Positions 10,492-19,299 of a stretch of 64,000 bases of DNA are shown here, piece by piece; the first letter of the stretch is position 1; the number at the start of each line of letters is the position of its first letter. Below the pieces are notes generated by a model that saw nothing but the letters and a program-made list of their open reading frames with translations, was not told the origin of the DNA and did not search any database. The translations under genes and the position numbers were made by a program. The DNA is from Pelobates cultripes (taxonomy: Eukaryota > Chordata > Amphibia > Anura > Pelobatidae), in contig OW240913.1 of NCBI GenBank assembly GCA_933207985.1, positions 328,035,598-328,099,597 of the forward strand, written 5' to 3'.

Positions 10492-10986
10492 TTAAAGGAC
10501 CACTATAGGCACCCAGACCACTTCAGCTTAATGAAGTGGTCTGGGTGCCAGGTCCATCTAGGTTTAACCCTTTCTACTGTAAGCATAACAGTTTCAGAGA
10601 AACTGCTAGGTTTACCTATGGGTTAATCCAGCCTCTAGCGGCTGTCTCATTGACAGCCGCTAGAGGCGCTTCCGCGCTTCTCACTGTAATTTTCACAGTG
10701 AGAAGACGCCAGCGTCCATAGGAAAGCATTGAGAATGCTTACCTATGGACTGGCTGAATGCGCGTGCGGCTCTTGCCGCGCATGCGCATTCAGCCGATGA
10801 CGGCGAAAAGAAGGAGGAGACTCCCCAGCGCCAAGGGAGCCCGGCGGGGGAACACAGGTAAAATTTAACCCCTTTCACCCCCTAGAGCCCGGCGGGAGGG
10901 GGACCCAGAGGGTGGGGGGGGGACCTAGAGACCATATAGTGCCAGGAAAACAAGTATGTTTTCCTGGCACTATAGTGGTCCTTTAA
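10492..10986. mobile_element. TTAA MITE with terminal hairpins (complete copy)
   Basis: TTAA direct repeats (10492-10495 and 10983-10986) flank inverted termini AGGACCACTATAG ... CTATAGTGGTCCT. Just inside the left end is an 18-bp perfect hairpin (10508-10525 with 10532-10549, core CACCCAGACCACTTCA). Just inside the right end is a 17-bp perfect hairpin (10936-10952 with 10957-10973, core GTGCCAGGAAAACA). Two further short inverted repeats (CCTCTAGCGGCTGTC, TCTCACTGTAATTTTCACAGTGAGA) lie in the GC-rich interior. There is no coding capacity. A TTAA target suggests mobilisation by a piggyBac or Kolobok transposase; which one is not decidable from this sequence. Confidence 0.85.
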
Positions 10987-10989
10987 ATA

Positions 10990-11165
10990 CGATTTACAGT
11001 GTGTACTATGTCTGACTGTGTGTGTAGCATTGTGTGTGTGTAGCAGTAAGTGTAAGTGTGTATACTGTGTTAGAGTGTGGGTGTAGTATTGTGTGTATAC
11101 CATATCCGATGGTGTATGCTGTCTGTGTTTGTGGCAATGTGCCATTATGAGTATACCATGTCAGA
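10990..11165. repeat. Degenerate TG-rich tandem repeat
   Basis: The stretch is dominated by TGTGTG, GTAGCATTGTG and GTGTATAC-like units without a fixed period. Confidence 0.7.
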
Positions 11166-11249
11166 TTGTCTAAATGTGGGTGTTAAGATTTTTGGCTACA
11201 CAGGCTAAGATGCATTTTGCTGCACCCACCTAAAAATGTGTCTTTACCT

Positions 11250-11545
11250 ATGTGTCTCGTAACACCCTCTTTAAATCTCTTAACTTCTGTAGCCACTTTT
11301 TGTATTTCTTATCCCATCTTTTGATGGTCTTACGCCCTTTTGTGCATCTTATCCCCCCTTTCTGTGTCTTACACGCACTTGTTTGTCTCTTACAATCCCC
11401 CTTTTGTGTTTCCTACAATCCCCTTGTGTGTCTCTTACTTCCCTCAGACCCTTTTAGTGTGTCTTACTTTCCCACCACCCCTTTTGTGTGTCCCTTTCTC
11501 TCTACCTCCCACCATCACCCTTAGCCCCATTGGGTGTCTTTTTCC
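11250..11545. repeat. Pyrimidine-rich degenerate minisatellite
   Basis: Units of about 23-27 bp resemble CCCCCTTTTGTGTGTCTTAC and repeat roughly ten times with heavy divergence. Open frames across it are repeat artefacts. Confidence 0.65.
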
Positions 11546-11559
11546 TCCCCAGCCATACA

Positions 11560-11752
11560 GACAGAGATATACAGGTAAACAGACATACATGCACAAAGAC
11601 ACAAACATACAGGCACATTGTCATACAATCTACACACACACACTGTCATACAGATATAGTCATACAGATACACACAAATACACTGTCATACAGAGACACA
11701 CATACACTGTTTTACAGAGACACACAGACACTGTCATAGAGAGACACACATA
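11560..11752. repeat. CA/ATACAGACA tandem repeat
   Basis: There are repeated ACACAC, CATACAG and GACACA units, ending where a transposon-like terminus begins near 11755. Confidence 0.7.
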
Positions 11753-11754
11753 CA

Positions 11755-11825
11755 GGGGCATACCTGGAGCATTTGGCACCCAGGGCGGATCCTATATGTG
11801 GCACCCCCCCTCCCAACTTTAAAAT
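11755..11825 (+). mobile_element. hAT-type left terminus fragment
   Basis: CAGGGGCATACCTGGAGCAT followed by GGCACCCAGGGCGGATCC has the form of a hAT terminus (CAGxGGCxTA). No matching right end was found, so it is a relic. Confidence 0.4.
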
Positions 11826-12419
11826 GTAAAAAACACCCAGATTTGTTTTTATGTATTTAGCACTGAGCAGTGTTTGTATATTTATGGAGTAGGTGTGAGA
11901 GAATGTACGGGTGTGTTTGCACGTATTGGCATTTAAATGCAGGAGTGCATTTTTCTGTAGTGTGGTTTTTGAATATGGTGGTGTGTTTTTATTTAGTGTT
12001 GACATTTGGATGCAGGGTTGTATTTGTGTGTAGTGTAGGCAAAATACTGAGATGTATGCACATATACTCATATATACCCACACTGGCACATATACAGATA
12101 CACAGACACATAGGTACACACATGCAGTTACATAGAAACAGTGGCGTACATACCAGGGTCGCGGCTGCGACCGGGCCCGGCCCACCAGGGGGCCCGGCTG
12201 CCCCTGCGACCCGGTATGTACGCCCAGGGTCAGCCTCTTCCCCTGGGGGGCCCAGGAGCCGACCACCCCAGGGCCCCCTGAGTGCTCCCTCGCGCGCCCG
12301 CCTGCCTGCCCGGCCGGCCACCCACCCAGGAGTCCAGCAGCACCACTGGACCCCAGGGAATCCCCCCAGCACTCCAAAAGGTAAGGAGGCTGGGGGGATT
12401 AAATAAAAAAAATAAAAAA

Positions 12420-12720
12420 TCATGTGTGAGTGTTAGTGTGAGTGTTAGAGTGAGTGTTAGTGTGTGTGAGTGTTAGAGTGAGAGTGTGTGTTAGTGTGTC
12501 TGCTAGTGAGTGTTAGTGTGTTAGTGTGTGTGTCTGCTAGTGAGTGTCAGTGAGTGTTACTGTGTGTGTCTTACTGAGTGTGTGTTTGTCAATGAGAGTG
12601 TATGTTTTGTAAGTGAGTGTGTATGTATGTATGTCTGTCGCTGACTGTGTCTCTGTCAGTAAATGCGTGTGTCTGTTAGCTAGTGTGTATGCGTCTGTAA
12701 GTGTGTGTGTGTGTGTCTTC
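12420..12720. repeat. GTGAGTGTTAGTGT minisatellite
   Basis: About 300 bp of variants of GTGAGTGTTAGTGTGT and GTGTGTCTGCTAGTGA, all purine/T on the plus strand, lie inside the hAT shell. Open frames here are artefacts. Confidence 0.85.
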
Positions 12721-12721
12721 A

Positions 12722-13035
12722 GCACTTACCTTTCTCCAGCGCCGGACTCCCTTGGCGCTGAGGATCCCTCAGCCTCTCAGCTCCGAATGCGACCGCGCAC
12801 GCATTCAAACCGCCCATAGGAAAGCATTACTCAATGCTTTCCTATGGACGTTCAGTGTGCTCCTCTAGCGGCTGTCAGTGAGACAGCCACTAGAGGCTGG
12901 ATTAACCCTCAGTGAAACATAGCAGTTTCTCTGAAACTGCTATGTTTTCAGCTGCAGGGTTAAAACTAGAGGGACCTGACACCCAGACAACTTCATTGAG
13001 CTGATGTGATCTGGGTGTCTGTAGTGGTCCTTTAA
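12722..13035. mobile_element. TTAA MITE, left part replaced by TG repeat
   Basis: The internal GC-rich body (TAGGAAAGCATTACTCAATGC, CTCTAGCGGCTGTCAGTGAG) and the right end (GTAGTGGTCCT then TTAA 13032-13035) match the family seen at 10492-10986. The left hairpin is missing and TG repeat begins in its place. Its right TTAA is shared with the next copy. Confidence 0.7.
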
Positions 13036-13523
13036 AGGACCACTATAGTGCCAGGAAAACATACTCGTTTTCCTGGCACTATAGTGCCCTGAGGGTGCCC
13101 CCACCCTCAGGGACCCCCTCCCGCCCGGCTCTGGAAAGGGGTAAAACTTACCTTTTTCCACCGCTGGGCGGAGAGCTCTCCTCCTCCGATCCTCCTCTTC
13201 TCCTCCCCGTCGGCTGTATGCGCACGCACGGCAAGAGCTGCGCGCGCATTCAGCCGGTCACATAGGAAAGCATTCATAATGCTTTCCTATGGACGCTGGC
13301 GTGCTCTCACTGAAAATCACAATGAGAAGCACGCAAGCGCCTCTAGCGGCTGTCAATGGGACAGCCACTAGAGGAAATAGGGGAAGGCTTAACCCATTGA
13401 TAAACACAGCAGTTTCTCTGAAACTGCTATGTTTTTGAAAAAATGGGTTAACCCTAGCTGGACCTGGCACCCAGACCACTTCATTAAGCTGAAGTGGTCT
13501 GGGTGCCTAGAGTGGTCCTTTAA
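13032..13523. mobile_element. TTAA MITE, complete copy
   Basis: TTAA at 13032-13035 and 13520-13523 flank AGGACCACTATAG ... AGAGTGGTCCT. The left hairpin uses TGCCAGGAAAACATA and the right hairpin uses ACCCAGACCACTTCA, so the copy is in the opposite orientation to the one at 10492. It sits tail to head with the partial copy on its left. It is non-coding. Confidence 0.85.
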
Positions 13524-13719
13524 GTGTGTGCATCTGCATGCACTGGCGTACATACCGCGGTCGCAGGGGTCGCAGCCCTGTAACCCCTGCGACCAGGTGC
13601 CCACCGCCATGTGTTGCGGCCCGCACGCGCGGGGGGGAGGAGGGGGGCCACGGATCAATTTTCGCACCGGGGCCCCATGGGTCATGTGTACGCCACTGCA
13701 TAGAAACACAGTCATACAC

Positions 13720-13890
13720 AGATACAGACAAATACTGACACACATACAGACACACACAGAGAGACACACAGGCACACATACAGATAGTGATAGTGTATAG
13801 TGAATGCAGTGTGTGTATAGTGTATGCAGTGTGTGTATAGTGAATGCAGTGTGTGTATAGTGTAGTGTATGCAGATGCAGTATGTTGTGT
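13720..13890. repeat. ACACATACAGACAC then GTGTATAGTGAATGCAGT tandem repeats
   Basis: A CA-type tract (13730-13785) is followed by three to four copies of a GTGTGTATAGTGAATGCA-like unit (13790-13880). Confidence 0.75.
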
Positions 13891-13949
13891 AGAATAAATG
13901 CTGGGAAGTTGAGCGGTGTGTATAGTTTGCCCCCTCACTCCCCCCCCCC

Positions 13950-14035
13950 CAGGGCCGGACTGGGGATACAAAGCAGCCCTGGAAATAAAATGTATGCCAG
14001 CCCCATAAGTCACTACGTCATGTATTGTCACATGT
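13950..14035 (+). mobile_element. hAT-type left terminus (CAGGGCCGGACTGG family)
   Basis: CAGGGCCGGACTGGGGATAC begins at 13950 after a C run. Complementary right termini of the same family (CCAGTCCGG[G/C]CCTG) occur at 17954-17967 and at 18925-18938. Which one pairs with it could not be settled, because the C run hides any 8-bp duplication. Confidence 0.5.
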
Positions 14036-14051
14036 AATACGTATGGCTATG

Positions 14052-14146
14052 TGTTGCCACCCGAGATAATTGAGTAATATATAAACACACACATATATAT
14101 ATATATATATTATGTGTGTATAGTACTCAATCATCTGGGGTGGCAA
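14052..14146. repeat. Inverted repeat around an (AT)n centre
   Basis: GTTGCCACCC plus ATTGAGTA on the left (14052-14085) are complementary to TACTCAAT plus GGGGTGGCAA on the right (14113-14146), separated by CACACATATATAT sequence. The whole could fold as a long imperfect hairpin. It may be the core of a small MITE. Confidence 0.6.
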
Positions 14147-14211
14147 GACATGCATACATATACATATATGCCTTACATATTATTGGTATGTGTATATATA
14201 TATATATATAA

Positions 14212-14715
14212 TATGGTGGGTAGGGGTTCTGTGAGGTGGGTAGGTGTCCTGTAAGCTGTGTAGGGGGGCTTTATGGTGGGTAGGGGAACTGTGAATGGGT
14301 ATGGCGGCTGTGAGGTGGGTAGGGGGCCATATAGTGGGGAGGGGGACTGTGAGGTGGGTAGGGGACTGTGAGGTGGAGAGGGGTGCTGTATAGTGGGTAG
14401 GGGGCTGTATGATGGTGGGGATATGGTGGGTAGGGGCTGTATGAGTGGGTGGGGGCTGTATAATTGGTAGGGGTTGGCTTATGGTGAGTGGGGGCTGTGG
14501 GGTGGGTTGGGGGGATGTGGGGGTGGGTGGGGGGCTGTATAGCATGGTGGGTGGGGGGCTGTATGGTGGGTGGGGGCTGTGAGGTGGTTAGGGGGGCTGT
14601 ATAGTGAGTAGGGGCTATGAGGTGGGTAAGGGGGCTGTATAGTGGGTAGGGGGGCTGTATAGTGAGTAGGGGGCTGTAGAGTGGGTAGGGGGCAGTATAG
14701 TGGATAGGGAGGCTG
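14212..14715. repeat. G-rich minisatellite (GTGGGTAGGGGGCTGTATA-like)
   Basis: About 500 bp is built of 18-24-bp units around GTGGGTAGGGG[G]CTGTATAGT. Each unit holds two G runs of three or more on the plus strand. Units diverge in length, and the minus strand is proline/threonine/tyrosine open-frame noise. It lies between the hAT-type terminus at 13950 and the gap. Confidence 0.85.
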
Positions 14716-14824
14716 TAAAAAAGTAAATACCTTTCAATGTCCTCCTGGTCCGGTGGGCAGCTTCCCAGTAACGTGTGTGGGGGCGGGGCATACGGCCGGA
14801 ATAATTTCAGACTGTGCAGGGAGA

Positions 14825-15135
14825 CTGTTATGCAGTGACATACATACATAAGGTTATAGACATTGTCCTAGTGTGACATACAGACTCTGCCATACAGTGA
14901 CATATAGACACGGTCCTACACAAACATAGTCATACAGTGAGATACAGGCATACAGAGACAGTAGTAAATAGACATACAGACATAGTCATAAAGACACAGA
15001 CATGCAGTCATACACAGACATACAAATACTGTCATAAACAGACAGACACAGTCATACTGAGACATACAGACATATATATACTGTCATACATAGTCATACA
15101 CAGACATACAGACACAGTCATTCATGCAGTCACAA
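14825..15135. repeat. Degenerate CATACAGACA/AGTCATA repeat
   Basis: CATACAGACA, AGTCATAC and CAGACACAGTC variants dominate without a strict period. Confidence 0.7.
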
Positions 15136-15471
15136 TTAATAAATAAATTTACATAAACATTTATTTCTATGTCCCTAAGTGCTCCCATCTATGATCATTA
15201 TTGAGCAGGTCTGCTCTAACTCTATAAACTCTCCCTGCAGAGACCTGGCAACTTACAAGTTTTAGCTCTCTGTGTCTGTTTGTGGAGAGGGGGCAGGGGT
15301 GAATAATGCTCTGCCTGTTAATCACTTGAGTAATGGGAAGGCAGGCAGACAGCGCACACTCAGAGCAGCACTCCTCACTGGGGGTGTGAGGAGAGGAAGC
15401 AGGAGGAAGGGAGACGACCTAAACACCAATCTGAGAGGATCTCCCAGATCTGCAACTATGTATCTCTCCCA

Positions 15472-15560
15472 GGGCCGGTGCAAGGATTTTTGCCGCCCTA
15501 GGCAAAAGTAAAGTTTGCCGCCGCCCCCCCCTCCCCTCGTGACATCACAATGCCCCACCC
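15472..15560 (+). mobile_element. hAT-type left terminus (CAGGGCCGGTGCAAGG family)
   Basis: CAGGGCCGGTGCAAGGATTT followed by TTGCCGCCCTAGGCAAAAG is characteristic of a vertebrate hAT terminus. No partner terminus with matching duplication was found, so the copy is fragmentary. Confidence 0.5.
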
Positions 15561-15619
15561 ATATGACCTGCCATGTTAACTAACGCTAGTGCTGCAGTGC
15601 CGCTGTGTTTACATTAAAA

Positions 15620-15698
15620 GGCCTGCAGGGACAGGCTATAGACACCAGGACCACTACATTAAGCTGCAGTGGTTCTGGGGACTATAGTGTTTCTTTAA
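15620..15698. mobile_element. TTAA MITE right-end fragment
   Basis: The sequence ends CAGTGGTTCTGGGGACTATAG then TGTTTCTTTAA, equivalent to the right ends of the TTAA MITEs. TTAA lies at 15695-15698. Only the terminal part is present. Confidence 0.5.
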
Positions 15699-15959
15699 TG
15701 TGAGGTAAATTAGAGATTAGTGCCACGAATAATATACTAGATTACCTACTTACAAGCAGATGAGGATGATGATGGGCTCTAGCTGCAGTCTGGCTCCACT
15801 GGTCTGGTGTATAACAGGATCTCTGGAGGCTGTTTGTAACTGTGGTCACACAAATCAATGTTCTGGGAGAACGAGAAGCAGCTCCATTTTTTGGGGGCCC
15901 TTTACACAGCTCAAGGTCTGGGTCCCAGGGTCCACCTTCATGTTCCACCAATGAGTTTG

Positions 15960-16335
15960 TTCACAGGGGGTGGAGTGTGTAGGGGATGTCCTGATTTGTG
16001 TGTAAGGAATGCATTGTGTGAATCTGTGTTTGTATGTGTAAGGGCTGCAAGGTGTGTTTCTGTGTATGTAAGGGATGAAGTTGTAAGTGTGTAAGGGGTG
16101 CATTGAGTGTGTGTAATGAATGCATTGTGTGTTTCTGTGTGTGCATTGAGTGTGTGTAAGGAATGCATTGTGTGTTTCTGTGTGTGTAAGGGATGCATTG
16201 TGTGTAAGGGTTGCATTGCGTGTGTGTGTGTGTAATGCATTGTGTGTGTAATGCATTGTGTGTTTTTCTGTGTGCAAGGGGTTCATTGTCTTTGTGTGTA
16301 AGAGGTGCATTGTGTGTGTGTGTGTGTGTGTGATG
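15960..16335. repeat. GTGTGTAAGGGATGCATT minisatellite
   Basis: Variants of GTGTGTGTAAGGAATGCATT with period near 20-30 bp run to a (TG)n tail at 16310-16332. Minus-strand frames are histidine/threonine repeat artefacts. Confidence 0.85.
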
Positions 16336-16339
16336 GATG

Positions 16340-16553
16340 TCAATCTCTCCCCCCTCCCTTGTCACTCTCTTCTCCCCCCCTCCCTTGTTACTCTCATTCC
16401 CCCTCCCTCCCCTGTCACACCCCCCTCCCTGTCAATTTCTCTCTCCCCGTCAATTCCCCTCCCTGTCAATGTCTCCCCCCTCCCTGTTAGTTCCCCCCCT
16501 GTTAGTTTCTTCCCCCCACCTCCCTGTTAGTTTCTTTCTCCCCCCTCCCGTCA
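16340..16553. repeat. C/T-rich minisatellite up to the gap
   Basis: CCCCCCTCCCTGTTAGTTTC-like and CCTTGTCACTCT-like units repeat up to the first N. Confidence 0.8.
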
Positions 16554-16653
16554 NNNNNNNNNNNNNNNNNNNNNNNNNNNNNNNNNNNNNNNNNNNNNNN
16601 NNNNNNNNNNNNNNNNNNNNNNNNNNNNNNNNNNNNNNNNNNNNNNNNNNNNN
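16554..16653. other. Assembly gap, 100 N
   Basis: There are exactly 100 unknown bases, the conventional placeholder for a gap of unknown size, between two different tandem repeats. Confidence 0.99.
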
Positions 16654-17110
16654 GTGTTAAGGTGCTGGTGTTAGGGTGCTGTGTCAATGTTAGGGTGCTG
16701 GTGTTAGGGTGCTGTGTCAATGTTAGGTTGCTGGTGTTAGGGTGCTGTGTGAGTGTTAGGGTGCTGTGTCAATGTTAGGGTGCTGGTGTTAGGGTGCTGT
16801 GTGTGTGTTGGGGTGCTGTGTCAATGTTAGGGTGCTGGTGTTAGGGTGCTGTGTGTGTGTTGGGGTGCTGTGTCAATATTAGGGTACTGGTGTTAGGGTG
16901 CTGTGTGTTGGGGTGCTGGTGTTAGGGTGCTGTGTGAGTGCTATGGTGCTGTGTGTGTGTTAGGGTGCTGTGTCAATGTTAGGGTGCTGGTGTTAGGGTG
17001 CTGTGTGTGTGTTGGGGTGCTGTGTCAATGTTAGGGTGCTGGTGTTAGGGTGCTGTGTGTGTGTGTTGGGGTGCTGTGTCAATGTAAGGGTGCTGGGTGA
17101 GGGTGATGTG
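16654..17110. repeat. GTTAGGGTGCTG minisatellite with compound unit
   Basis: The sub-units GTGCTGTGTCAATGTTAGG, GTGCTGGTGTTAGG and GTGCTGTGTGTGTGTTGGG alternate, so a longer unit of roughly 50-54 bp repeats with variation. It abuts the gap. Confidence 0.9.
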
Positions 17111-17173
17111 TGTGTTTGCAAGGATTTTGTATTGGGGAGGCAGGTAAATGGCACTATTAATGTTTTACTAAAA

Positions 17174-17506
17174 AAATATAATAATAATAATAAATACATA
17201 ATAAATAATAAATACATAATAATAAATACATAATAATAATAAATAATAATAATAAATACATAATAAATAATAAATACATAATAATAAATACATAATAATA
17301 AATAATAATAATAAATAATAAATACATAATAATAAAAATACATAAATAATAAATACATAATAATAATTAATAGTAATAATAAATACATAATAATAAATAA
17401 TAAATACATAATAATAAATAATAATAATAATAATAAATACATAATAAATAACAATAATAAATAATAATAATAATAAATACATAATAATAATAATAAATAC
17501 ATTATA
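17174..17506. repeat. (AAT)n / AATACATAATA tandem repeat
   Basis: About 330 bp of AATAAT and AATACATAATAATA units contains almost no G. Open frames of I, Y and L on the minus strand are artefacts. Confidence 0.95.
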
Positions 17507-17529
17507 TTAACCCCCCCTCTATTCTTACC

Positions 17530-17967
17530 TGTAGTCTGGAAGGGGGGGGGGTCGTGCTCCTGCCAGCCATCCCTGGTGGTCCTCGTGGTAAGTGAACTCT
17601 AGCCCTTTGGGGCTAGAGTTCACTCTCGCGAGACCCGGCCGGTTGCCATAGCAACGGTCCAGATCTCGCGAGAGAAACCCGGCGGAGCTGCAAGTTAGAG
17701 CTCCGCCGGGTCCTCTTTCCTGGCGGCTGTCTCCCTCCCTCTCTCCCCGCCGGTGGCCGCGTTTGAGAGCATGTGGGCCGGTGAGGGAGATCTTTGATCT
17801 CCCCACCGGCCCTCCATGGAAAACAGCGGGGCCGGCGCTCGGATAGTGCCGGCCCTGCATAGACCGGCAGGGGATGTCCTGGGATCTCCCCTGCTGGCCT
17901 CGGCCCCACGGACACCGCGGCCCACCGGGCATTTGCCCGGTGTGCCCGATGGCCAGTCCGGGCCTGA
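17530..17967. mobile_element. GC-rich hAT-related right arm with palindromes
   Basis: A CpG-rich block contains a 15-bp perfect hairpin (17591-17605 with 17610-17624), two copies of TCTCGCGAGA (17624-17633, 17664-17673) and the palindrome GTTGCCATAGCAAC (17642-17655). It ends with GCCAGTCCGGGCCTG at 17967, which matches hAT termini of the CAGGGCCGGACTGG family. It has no coding content. Confidence 0.55.
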
Positions 17968-18119
17968 CAGTCACTCAGACGGTCACTAGAGGTGCTTCCT
18001 GTGTCAGTGCGGATTGGCTGAGATCATCAAGCCTGATGATCTCAGCCATAAAGGCAGGGCCAGTCGAGGGAAGGCCAGCACGACATGGGGGGGAAAAAAG
18101 GTGAGTAAAAACACTTTTT

Positions 18120-18610
18120 AAAAACACACACCGACACCATGACACACATAGATACACACACATACCTTGACAGACACACACCATGACAGACACACACACA
18201 CCATGACAGACACACTCCACGACACAGACAGAAACTCACACACACCATGACAGACAGACAGACACACACAATGACACAGACAGACATGTACACATACACA
18301 TACACAGACAGACACATACACCATAACATAGACAGACACATACACACCATGACATAGACACACACACACTATGACACAGATAGACCGTGGCACAGACACA
18401 CACCATGACACTGACAGACACACATTACATGACACAGACACACACACACCATGACACAGACACACATTACATGACAGAGACACACAGACACACACACCAT
18501 GACACACACACCATGACACAGACAGACACACACACACCATGACAAGACACACACACCATGACACACACCTTGACAGACACACCATGACAGACACACACAC
18601 ACTCACACAC
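18120..18610. repeat. CACACACCATGACAGACA minisatellite
   Basis: Units of about 18-22 bp (ACACACCATGACAGACAGAC-like) repeat some 24 times. Frames read as C/V/M repeats on the minus strand are artefacts. Confidence 0.9.
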
Positions 18611-18619
18611 ATAATTGCT

Positions 18620-18938
18620 ACCTGTGTGCAGACAGCTGTCTGTGCTGGCGGCCGCAGGGGAAGCTCGTCTGGCGGCCGCAGGGGAAGGGCTGTGCTGTCT
18701 CTGCTCCCCAGCGTGAAGCTTAATGAAACCGGGCCCGGAATATGATTTCATATTCCAGCCCCGATCTCATTAAGTAGCACGCGAGGGCGGGGGAGCAGAG
18801 ACAGCACATCCAGCTTCCCCTTCAGATGCCAGAAGAGCTTCCTCTGCGGCAGCCAGCACAGACAGCTGTCTGCCCAGCCCCAGGTGCCAACGGCCCACCA
18901 GGAAATTTTCCGGTATCCCAGTGGGCCAGTCCGGCCCT
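18620..18938. mobile_element. GC-rich repeat ending in a hAT-type terminus
   Basis: A short direct duplication (GGCGGCCGCAGGGGAAG twice at 18650-18690) and an inverted remnant (AGAGACAGCAC near 18798-18808 opposite GTGCTGTCTCTG near 18691-18702) precede GGGCCAGTCCGGCCCTG at 18922-18938, a hAT-type right terminus. It may be the distal end of a heavily nested element starting at 13950. Confidence 0.45.
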
Positions 18939-19129
18939 GTAACTCTCCCCACTCTGCCTGTCTCAGGGAGCATAGGGAGAGAGCCTCTCAGAGTTCAATC
19001 AGACAGAAATACTGGCCACTGCATTGCCGGTATTCCTGCAATACCGGCACCAGCCACACAGCCTCAAATACCTGCTGTGCCGGTAAAATACTGGTCAGGT
19101 GGAAACCCTACGTAGTTGCTGTCAGGAAG

Positions 19130-19293
19130 ACTGCCACTAGAGAGGGATTTAACCCTAAAATGGAAACATTGCAGTTTAAAAAAACAAAAAAAAACTGCAA
19201 TATTTTACACTGCAGAATTAAAACTATGAACCACTGCACCCAGACCACTTCACTGAGATAAAGTGGTTTGGGTGACTATAGTGTTCATTTAAC
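19130..19293. mobile_element. TTAA MITE right-end fragment
   Basis: CACCCAGACCACTTCACTGA, then AAGTGGTTTGGGTGACTATAG and GTTCATTTAA, give the usual subterminal hairpin and end. TTAA lies at 19290-19293. The upstream part is diverged (TGCCACTAGAGAGGG, ATTGCAGTTT hairpin). Confidence 0.6.
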
Positions 19294-19299
19294 ACACTG

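Larger units (their letters stand above)
12131..13706. mobile_element. hAT element with 8-bp target duplication, non-autonomous, repeat-expanded
   Basis: A perfect 8-bp direct repeat CATAGAAA (12131-12138 and 13699-13706) flanks inverted termini CAGTGGCGTACAT (from 12139) and TGTACGCCACTG (to 13698). These are the hallmarks of a hAT insertion of 1,560 bp. There is no transposase. The interior holds a GC-rich subterminal palindrome (12152-12222, GGGTCGC ... GCGACCC), a TG-rich tract (12420-12720), one and a half TTAA MITEs (12722-13519) and a second inverted copy of the subterminal region (13541-13600). It is therefore a shell enlarged by microsatellite growth and nested insertions. The neighbouring tandem repeats outside it are independent. 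Confidence 0.8.

Noticed and set aside
14180..14849. Proline/threonine-rich minus-strand frames
   Set aside because: They are translations of the GGGTAGGGG minisatellite.
16654..17110. Repeated TTAGGG, suggesting interstitial telomere repeat
   Set aside because: TTAGGG occurs only inside a longer GTTAGGGTGCTG unit and never as consecutive TTAGGG hexamers.
18118..18612. Cysteine/valine-rich minus-strand frames resembling secreted cysteine-rich proteins
   Set aside because: They are translations of a CACACACCATGACA tandem repeat.
13950..18938. A single 5-kb hAT element spanning CAGGGCCGGACTGG to CCAGTCCGGCCCTG
   Set aside because: No 8-bp duplication could be matched and another right terminus exists at 17967, so the pairing is unproven; ends are listed separately.
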